DNA from: Saccharina japonica
Taxonomy: Eukaryota > Sar > Phaeophyceae > Laminariales > Laminariaceae
Assembly (NCBI GenBank): GCA_008828725.1
Contig: MEHQ01001352.1
Coordinates: 2,489 to 66,488, forward strand
Direction of reading: 5' to 3'
Length of the DNA stretch: 64,000 bases
The translations under genes were made by a program, and so were the position numbers. Shown one piece after another: positions 56,131 through 64,000 of this stretch. How positions within the stretch are numbered: the stretch's first letter is position 1; every line of letters begins with the position of its first letter. The notes beneath the pieces were generated by a model. It was not told the DNA's origin, searched no databases, and worked only from the letters and a program-made list of their open reading frames with translations.

Positions 56131-56398
56131 CACAAATCGTACCAGATAAAGTACCAAATATATTACGATTTCTTGCTGTTTTTACGTGTTTTCGGGTGTT
56201 TTTTAATCAAATCACGAGAACCCGTCGACCCAACCCAGCCCTAACCCTAACCCTAACCCTAACCCCAACCCTAGTCCAGGCTAAAGCTCGACCCGTGCGC
56301 GGCTTTGCCGCGCGTTTTGGACAATTTGAAAAAAAATGTGCGGACCACCACAAAAACCGTACTATGTTTGGTACTTTATCTGGTACGTACGATTTGTG
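56131..56398. mobile_element. MITE with telomere-like repeat inside
   Basis: Inverted ends 'cacaaatcgtaccagataaa' and 'gtaccaaata' on the left, matched by 'tatgtttggtactttatctg' and 'gtacgatttgtg' on the right; the right end has an extra cgta. The interior holds (CCCTAA)4 with variants (about 56239-56272) and a short palindrome 'gcgcggctttgccgcgc'. Either the outer cacaaatcg or the inner TA-CCAGATAAAG may be the true terminus. Confidence 0.75.
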
Positions 56399-57049
56399 AG
56401 TCAAGAGCTCTGGCAAAGGCTACTGGGAGGCATGAAACCGTAACATTTGAAACTGTCATATTTGAAACCGTCATACGAAGCATGTTGGTCACGACAGGCC
56501 GCAGGTATACTCATCGCGTCGTACATACCTGGTACCTCGCATACTTTATATCCTCAACTCAACTCCGAAGCATGTCACCCTGTGGTCACCCCGCGCAGGC
56601 TACGTGTAGCTCTATCGCGCCTTCTTGAGTCGCGTACCCGATATCCAGCTGTTTCGTTGTGATACACGCACCGTGCAGAGCACACACCGTGTTACATAGT
56701 ACATGATGCGGGCATCACCGGCAACTACACCCGCCCGTCGCCATGGAATCGACGCAGGCTCATGTTCTGGACCAAGATACTAACTACTGAGTCTGTGGAG
56801 CGAGAGGTTTCCGCCAGAAACGTGTCGGAGGCAGCACGAACTCGCCACGTCGAGACGACAGCCCTTCTCACCCGAGCAGCTGCTGCTTTTGCTGCTGCTC
56901 TTACGGCTGCTGCTGCCGCTGCTGCTGCAGCTAATTTTGGGGCTCAAGGATGGCAGGCCTGGCGGAGTCAGCCACGGGCGGCAGTGGTGGAGAGAGAAAC
57001 GCCTTGAACGGTCGCTTGGACGATATTAGGTCGAGCGACAAGCAGCAGC

Positions 57050-57055
57050 GGCGGC

Positions 57056-57111
<56 letters not shown>

Positions 57112-57112
57112 G
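57050..57112 (+). repeat. CAG repeat (about 18 units)
   Basis: A pure run of CAG at about 57059-57109, flanked by further short CAG/CTG runs to 57300. Open in several frames (poly-Gln, poly-Ser, poly-Ala), but no frame shows a recognisable protein. 56400-57050 has nothing supported. Confidence 0.9.
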
Positions 57113-57424
57113 TCGAGCATGCACAACGCATACGTCGACGACCTCGTTGGCCGTGCAGCAGCAGCAGCAGCAGCAGTCGATCTCTTCTTTTTTTTCTTCC
57201 ATGGCGACGCTGCCGCCGCAGCAGCAGGCGAACGAGTTTTCGGCCGCGGCGAGACCTTTTACTGGCGCAACGATGTTGTGTCATCTGCTGCTGCAACAAG
57301 CTTGTTCTTGCTTTTGTTCTTGTTCTTTTTATTGGTGGCCGCCCCGCGATGTGCGCCAAAGCCGATTCCGCAGCAGCGCTCGTGTCATCGTCAATAATAG
57401 CAAATCCAGGCTTCCCGGAATCGT

Positions 57425-57508
57425 CATTATCAGGCAGGATGACATCATCAGGCAGGATGACATCATCAGGCAGGATGACATCATCAGGCAGGATGACATC
57501 ATCAGCTG
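57425..57508 (+). repeat. 15-bp tandem repeat (atcatcaggcaggatgac)
   Basis: Four or five units of gacatcatcaggcag+gat with 15-bp period. It keeps every reading frame open and produces IIRQD or ILPDD repeats. 57510-58140 is featureless AT-rich DNA. Confidence 0.85.
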
Positions 57509-58139
57509 TCAAGGCGACATCTTCAGCTACCGAGGGGGCGTCAGGGTGCAGGTATATCGTGTCGGCTCGCCGCACCGCTCTCGGCTTGCAGCACGTACCA
57601 AACAAGAAGGATGCGCCGCGTATAAAGGGGTTTAGATCATAATTTACTGTAGATAATATTTATTTGGGCTACTCGTAGTCGTAGATTTTAGATTTGACAA
57701 AAAGAGGCTTGGGCTACAACAGTACAGGCCTAAGAAGTGCAGTAATAAGAAAAGGGTGAATAACAAAGCCAGCCTGTGGTAAAGAGGAACATAAGAAATT
57801 CGAGAGTCGTTATTTTGAAATTAGTATATAAATCACCCTCTCTCAACTTAGAAATCCAGCATGGAACAATGTGGATTGGTTACATGTACTACAGTACTCG
57901 TTGACATTGCTGGTTTAATGCCTGTAATTGATAAGCAAAGTGTAGGTACATTTATTCCGATATTATTTTAATAATAGAAAAGAGGGACACGATACACAGG
58001 AGATAGATACCTGATGCTACATATATAGATGTAAGCGTTTCTGATTGCTTTTGCTGTGCTGTATGCGGCATTCCGTAGTACCAACTGTTATACTTCGTAC
58101 CATAAGGTTGTAGTATGTATGCATCTAAGTAATGAATTT

Positions 58140-58400
58140 TCTCCCGAATTCGCTTCCATTGTGGTGATCAAAGTTACTTTCGAACTGCTGCCATGGAATT
58201 AACCTATTTCCAAAGAATTTCCACCGTAGTACCTTTCTTACAATGGCTGTAAACGGGAGCCATGAAAGTAGGTACGTTTTACTTCCACGCAAGTAACACA
58301 CCAATGGAAGTAATTTGAAAGTGACGTTTTTACTTCCCTATGGCAGAAAAATACTGCCGTGGAAATACTTTGAAAATAAACTACTTCGGTGTACAGTAGT
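58140..58400. repeat. Scattered acttcc/ggaagt motifs (outlier of the 59.6-62.4 kb field)
   Basis: Several ttacttcca/tggaagtaa half-sites in both orientations. A fragment of family S ('gggtagttttgtatgtaaac', 'ggcctccggaaact') follows at about 58421. Confidence 0.5.
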
Positions 58401-58794
58401 TTGAAATACATTGAACCTCCGATGGGTAGTTTTGTATGTAAACGGAGTAACGGCCTCCGGAAACTACTGGAGGGGTGGACAAACCTTGATCGTAAATCTT
58501 TACGGGGGGTTTGTGCTTGGCGCCTGAAGCCGATCCTCTGACCCGAACCCTGACCTTAACCCGAACTCGAACCCTATGTCAGTGGTCAGTGCTGGGATAC
58601 TGTGCTTGGTCAGACTCTAGGTTGACTCGGCCGGCGTGGATGCTGAGCTTAGGAAAACTCTAGGTTGACTCGGGAGGCTGTGGCTGGGAAAGAGTCCGAG
58701 TTAAATGAGCCGCGTAAAACATACCCTCAGCCAACCAGAGTGCCTAAATAGCTACCTTGAGAAGATCTACTATCATCCTTTGTCCACTACTGAC

Positions 58795-58990
58795 GAAGTC
58801 ACGGACAAAGCAGGGTTTATTGGTAGACATAATGAAGCATGTCTGTATCGGGAACTGGGATAGAGCAGGTTTGGTTTTGGGATGGATGGCCCTGCACGCA
58901 GTGCTTTGAAAAAGGCATCACGCGCAGGTCAGCATCCCCACGTCGGGCGCGAGCAAGCACGAGGGTCCGGTGACCAGCACGGGCAGACTC
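58795..58990 (+). repeat. Repeat family S, copy 3
   Basis: 'gacaaagcagggtttattgg', 'cgggaactgggata', 'gaaaaaggcatcacgcgcag', 'gtcgggcgcgagcaagcacg'. 58500-58720 before it has weak 'ctaggttgactcgg' repeats. Confidence 0.75.
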
Positions 58991-59599
58991 GAGGTAGGCG
59001 CTGGTTTGGCCAGCCAAGCCAGTAATTTGTGCCTTCTTTTCTGTCCCACCTTCCTGCTCAATGGAAGCGAATTTGGGAGAAAATTCACTTCCACATTGAA
59101 CTTGGTGGAAGCTTTTCCGCAGAAGACATATACCAGGTACATGCTAAAGAAGGTAGAGGTGCACCCTTTATTTTCTGGGGCTCCTCCCACTTGAGGAACC
59201 CTATACTAAATGTAAGTGAAAAACTGATTTCAAGAAAATATTGAAGTGCAACCCGACGAACAATCACTCCCATGACCTATAACCTATTAATACTATACGT
59301 ATACGCGAAATCATTTCGAAAAAACGGCGTAATTCCGACGAGATTGGTCATTCAGATTGTTTTTACAGCCAAAAGGTGTTCTACACCATACCTCTATCGT
59401 AGCGCGCGGCAGAAGTTTGATGGTTTTTTTCAACTCACTGTTCGTGGTGGACGTGGAAAGTTTTATGGCACGCGTCTGGATGGGACCAAGGTGGCTGGTG
59501 GGCCTCCGGTGGCTCCTACGGAGGGATATTATCATTTCTGCACACTTTATGGGTAGGAGCAGCTTATAAAATGGGATACTATTCGGGTGGGATCAGGCC

Positions 59600-60060
59600 C
59601 GGGAGGAATCTGGCCCGGTAGAGGTTGAATTAGGTGGGAGTATAGATCTACGTCCATGGAAGCTTCCATGGAAAATGTAGACATACTTGAATGCAAGTAG
59701 ACGGAAGCTTCTATGGAAGTGAACTTCGGGCTAGTGGACTTCCATGAGAGTTTGTGGAAGCTTCCATGGAAAGATATTCCATGAAAGCTTACGCAGTTCC
59801 CATCGAATTGAACGTTCATTTCCGTATGGAAGTTCGTGGAAGATTACATGCAATTACATCTAATCTTCGATGGAAGTTGATGGAATAGTTTCTTCGACTT
59901 CGATGGAAGCTTCCACCAACCTCCATGGGAGTATAAATTGACTCCTTCCATGAGAGTTGGATTTACTTCGGTGGAAATTGTCTTTTCTTGGAAGTAAAAT
60001 GTGCTTCCATGGAAGAAGATGGTGGAAGCTTCCATGGAAGTAGCCTTGATGACCAAATAT
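59600..60060. repeat. CTTCCATGGAAG palindrome field, part 1
   Basis: About 15 full or partial palindromes (cttccatggaag, cttcgatggaagtt, cttccatgagag) at irregular spacing. No gene. 59000-59590 likewise shows no supported coding feature. Confidence 0.8.
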
Positions 60061-60572
60061 TGAGGGAGACCGACTAATTAATCTGTTCCTTGCGCGGGTT
60101 TTTGTTTTTGTGACCGCGTACTGTACATAGAACGCCTGTCTATTGAGCACCTTCCATTATTTTTCACCAAGGATGGATAGAGGGTCTCGAAATGTGAAAG
60201 TACCGTCCACCCTTGAGTAGACGAGACATATCAGCAGGGCTGCAAGGGACGCACGAGCATATTAGAAGGGGCTACACGGCCAGGGGTTAGAATGGTTATT
60301 GACGAAGAACGTTTTCTCCAATGTTTCCACTCTTTCCACGTTTATTTGTTTTCGCGCAACGTTTTGTTTCTTCCATATTTTTCTCCCTCTTTCGCTAAAT
60401 TAATTAATTGTTACTATTACTACACAACTACACCTTATTACTATTACTACACAACTACACACAACTATATCATACTATACGAACTCCTCCTGTACTCGTA
60501 GTTTAAGATACTTGATCAGGTACGCTTACATGCTAGCACTTTTTGTGAAGGCCTGCGTTAAATTGGGGGTAT

Positions 60573-60782
60573 ATGGAACACTTTTCAGGGGAACCTAACG
60601 TTTGCTTTGGTTGCTCGTTCGACGGGGGCTTTATCATTGCGGTATTGTTGGTGTTGGGGGTGTCTTATCTCGCATGGAGGGCGTGTGGGAAACTACTGAA
60701 AAATATAAAGGCATACCCTGTAATGCATTATAAGGTTTTCCCCTATTTTCCCAACTTTCGATTCGCACGTAAGCGTTTCTGA
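60573..60782 (+). CDS. Small ORF with one predicted membrane segment (unsupported)
   Basis: 69 codons starting MEHFSGEPNVCFGCSFDGG, then a hydrophobic stretch FIIAVLLVLGVSYLAW followed by basic residues. It has no recognised family, splice context or repeat signature, and may be chance. 60060-60570 and 60790-61760 contain no other supported feature. Confidence 0.12.
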   Translation: MEHFSGEPNVCFGCSFDGGFIIAVLLVLGVSYLAWRACGKLLKNIKAYPVMHYKVFPYFPNFRFARKRF

Positions 60783-61769
60783 TACTTCCCTCTGTTAAAA
60801 TTCCACAAATCGTGAAAAAACGCCTGCGTATTTGGATAAAAACTCACAAATCGAGGCAATATAGAAAACCTGGAAAACAGCCTCTACGATGATTACAGAC
60901 CAGATATGCACGAACAGGTGTAGGAGGGACGCATGGTCAGAGGATAGCGCGTGTGCAGGGTGAACACCGACGCGTGGGAAGCGCTAGCATGGACGCATGG
61001 ACAGGGTCGGAAGCGCTGGGTGGGCGTAGGTGAAGAAGCGCGGCAAGGACAGGGTCATACGCTTGTTTCGACAGCAATCGATTGTGTATGGCACTACTGT
61101 TGTGGTCAACTACTATACGCCACCCGCAGTCTTACTAGACCCTCCCTCGTTTCCCCTCAATCAGCCTCAAACAACAGCGCATGCGTGTGACCGTAATTTT
61201 GCCTAGCCGGTCGGCGTCTTATTTTTTCACGTGGTCTCAGTCTCGAGCTCTTCAACGCTACAGTACACACGCACAACAAGCAGCAAGTCGTTCGTGTGGT
61301 CGGATGCTTATCAACCCTCGCTGGGCTTCTCAACTTGACGATTACAGAAACGGCCACTGCGTGATCGGGGCATGCTACAAATGGGTGCCCGAGTCACGAT
61401 GGATGGAGTCGTAGGGAACAGGCCGCAGCATAACCCTGCCCGTACTGCTGCGCGCTCACGTTTCTCGTAGACGGCGGCTGATCACACCAACGGATTAATT
61501 GTCATTTTGTCGTCATCCCTTGTATCAATTATACCCCTAAAACGGGGTCCCCAAAGGGCGAGGACAATATCCCCAAGGGCGAGCCGGTAGTTCGGTTCTC
61601 GCCTATTTAGTAAATTATGTTTTTCGAACGTTTGAGATAATACGAATGGTTTACGATAGCGTGTCTCTTGATACCAGTCCGTAGTAGCGTTTGGCGAGGG
61701 GAGAGCCCCGGGGATCATTCGCTGTTAAAACGTCGACGACATTCCCGGGTCTACCACACTATTTACCTG

Positions 61770-62440
61770 TTTTCAATAACTTCCATGGAAGAAGTAAAAA
61801 CGATTACTCCAAAGAAACGTTTTTTTTTTTCATTTTCATGGAAGTAAAGTTTTATTTTCATGAAAGTAAATTTACTTCCAATGAAAGTGGGAAGTCAAAC
61901 TTTACTTCCAATGGAAGTGCATTTACTTTCGTGCAAGTAAATTGACTTATGTGGAAACTCTCATGGAAGCAAGCCGTATTTACTTCCATGGAAGTGAAAA
62001 CGCTTGCATGTTTCCGTGGAAGTTTCCGTTTGGAGAGGCCTTTCGGCCTCTAGACAGGTCTTATGCGGTTCCACGCTGCGCGCTACACGGTTTTTAATAT
62101 ATCGTTTGTAATTAGTCCACGTTTTGGTACTCGGGATGGGCCCAGTTTGGGTGGGACGGTGTACCAACTGGGAGCAGGGGGTGAATTTATGCCCTCGCTT
62201 CCATGTTTTACTTCCATGGAAGTAAATTTCAGTTTGCTTTGAATTTCATCACATAAACGTAAGGAAGAAAGCACCCATAAAATATTAATTTAGTTCCATG
62301 AATGTAAAGTAAAGTATATAAACTCCCGTGGAAGTAAATGTTACTTCCATGGCAGTAAACGTTACTCCCACGAAATTAAAAACTTCCATGAAAGTAAAAG
62401 TACTTTCGTGGAAACTTTCATGGAAGTAAACTAAAAAGTC
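61770..62440. repeat. CTTCCATGGAAG palindrome field, part 2
   Basis: About 20 ttacttccatggaagtaa-like sites, many with ATG replaced (tttcatgaaag, cttccaatggaag). The orientation is self-complementary, so no strand can be assigned. Confidence 0.8.
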
Positions 62441-63520
62441 CAATGTTGTGGTAGATCGAGGTTCCCCACGAGCTCCAAAACATATATTGCGTCGGCAATG
62501 TATCATAGCAACTACTGAACCTGCTAGACCATCCACCCAGTGCTCACTGAGTGGCCTACTGTACAACAGTAGCAACGTTATAGGTGGTTTTGTCGGCACA
62601 ATAGACAGGTACATCTACAGTAATGAGGCGTGCTGCGAGAGGGCATGCCTTCCAAGCCTTTTTAGTACGAGTAGTAGGGCTGTGAGTTGGCTGACTAATA
62701 GTTCCCAGCTAGTTATTAGTTGGCTAGTTGTTTAAGTTAGTTGCGGCGGTGCCAACTATCCAGCTATTTTTGTTTTTTGGGTTTCCTTGCTTGTAGGAAG
62801 GCTTGTTTGGTACAGGTTGCGTATTTCTCGGCGTCTCCAAGCAGTACCACCACGCACCGCACATGCACAGAAAGAGGCCTTCCACAACTCATGGCGCCTC
62901 AACCCATCGCCATCGACGGTGCCGGTGCCGATGGGCGGACCGAGGGTGCCGGCACCGCTGCGCCTGGCCTGTCGACGGACCATGGCGGTGATGGAGCTCG
63001 TCCGACGAAAAAGTCACTGTACCGAGCGCTCCTCCGAAAGCGAGTGCACGCGACAAGGTAGCGGTTCGCTACCCCGTACAGAAGGAGCGCCGACAATCCA
63101 AGCCCCCCAAACGGGGACGGGGATTCATACTTTGATGCGAGATGATTTGCGGGGTTCTCCATCTCTGTAGTCCATCAAGATATATGCTCCGCACCAAGGT
63201 ACATTTTTCTCAGGATGTGTTGAGGGGTTCGGAAATCTGGAGGCACCGTCAGAAAGCTCAACACTGCGCGCAGCTTCTCACGATTGTTTTGTGTTTAAAT
63301 TATATTAATTCGCCTCTTTTGTGCAAAAAGCGTATAAACAAGCCTCTTGTTTCCCTGGGTGTAATACTTTTGCACACCCAAATTCTGAGCACTGATTTTG
63401 GGAGCTATGACCATAGGCCGCCGGCCATTCTTTTCGCAATAAAAAAACAGCTTTTGAGGGAGATATGAGGGGAACCAATGTATACTGAAGGTGGTTACTA
63501 TTGCTTGACAAAGCGTGCGA
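62440..63520. other. No supported gene
   Basis: Two overlapping frames at 62741-63170 have non-repetitive composition ('APQPIAIDGAGADGRTEGAG' in one), but no family, start context or splice sites support either. The DNA there is locally palindromic ('ggtgccggtgccgatggg' / 'ggtgccggcacc'). Confidence 0.3.
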
Positions 63521-63529
63521 TATACAAAT

Positions 63530-63915
63530 AAACCAAGGGTACGCGCGGTACGGGATGGGACCGTTTTGCTCGCCGCAGGCGGAAAAATATTAGAGTCTTC
63601 CCGAGCGAAAGTATGGGAAAATGTTCCCGCCTGTTTACCGCGGGATGGGAATGAGACGGGAAGGTGGGAAACCATTTGGTTGACGGGATTGGACGGGAAC
63701 ACACCATTTTTTTGCGGTACGGGACGGGACGCGAACCGATGTTTGGCGGTACGGTACGGGACGGGAATCATGTTTCGGCGGTACGGGACGGCACGGGAAA
63801 TGATCGGTGAACGGGTCGGGATTATGTCGAGAATACGGTCGGGAATAGGTCGGGAACCGAGTCGGGAATCCGGTCGGGAAACGCAGTTGGGAATGGTTGG
63901 TAGCACGGTCGGGAA
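63530..63915 (+). repeat. Degenerate gg(t)acgggacgggaa repeats
   Basis: An 8-25 bp pattern built on 'cgggacgggaa', 'ggtcgggaa' and 'gcggtacggga' spans nearly 400 bp and creates a long minus-strand ORF by chance. The last 85 bp are AT-rich and featureless. Confidence 0.75.
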
Positions 63916-64000
63916 CACAGACAACGGATGAAAAGAGCGAATTATAATCAAAAGTGTTTTTCGCGTACTCCTCGTAGCTTTTTTTATCTATTAATAGTTA

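Noticed and set aside
56931..57642. 224-230 codon ORFs on both strands around the CAG repeat
   Set aside because: The repeat opens all frames; flanking residues differ in style by frame and none shows a family motif. A poly-Gln gene cannot be excluded but is not supported.
63295..63951. 218-codon minus-strand ORF
   Set aside because: Its Arg/Pro/Ser pattern follows the degenerate cgggacgggaa repeat; no domain and no splice context.

Overview
This is a eukaryotic nuclear window of about 64 kb. It has GT-AG introns with T-rich or C-rich 3' splice tracts, GC-rich coding exons full of Ala, Gln, Gly and Pro runs, very long introns, and many MITE, SINE, foldback and minisatellite repeats. No bacterial-type genes or operons were seen. 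A brown alga or related photosynthetic stramenopile is my best guess. It rests on intron style and on a plant/protist-type splicing factor 1 with two zinc knuckles, and it is inference only.

The centre of the window (about 9.87-39.0 kb, + strand) is one gene for splicing factor 1 / branchpoint-binding protein (SF1/BBP). I assembled it from nine exons whose splice phases all agree: 9867-11225, 12171-12532, 15257-15386, 30052-30204, 30476-30601, 31882-32063, 34199-34302, 35444-36768 and 38757-38998. Together they encode a low-complexity N-terminal extension, a Lys/Arg-Trp ligand motif for U2AF, an SPSP motif, the KH-QUA2 RNA-binding module, two CCHC knuckles and a Pro/Gln-rich tail. Exon 4 carries a one-base frame break in a C11 run. 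The 5' end of the gene is not resolved.

Intron 3 is 14.7 kb and contains a second gene on the same strand: a hAT-transposase-derived protein with exons at about 19074-19400 and 21534-24581. Its frame is open through the hAT dimerisation region, but the usual catalytic acidic positions look replaced. Its own intron holds a 600-bp palindrome, and its 3' end is echoed by three decayed tandem copies.

Regions 0-9.8 kb and 39-64 kb are intergenic or repeat-dominated. Notable items are a PIF/Harbinger-like MITE (3309-4062), an orphan SAP-domain exon (5168-5269), a 1.3-kb foldback followed by a fresh 0.8-kb tandem duplication (6.0-8.45 kb), a possible Gln-rich exon (44923-45445), a 3-kb element with 247-bp inverted ends and a duplicated body (48831-51843), and a foldback element whose inverted arms are 10-bp minisatellites (52504-54644). 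Several dispersed families (named P, Q, R, S, T, U, V and M here) recur across the window, plus a tRNA-derived SINE.

The most unusual signal is a 9-mer, TACCAGGTA/TACCTGGTA, seen about 20 times. In at least three places comparison with a sister repeat copy shows it to be an exact 7-bp insertion at a TA, as expected of an excision footprint from a TA-targeting DNA transposon. All calls are from reading the sequence; no alignments or searches were run.
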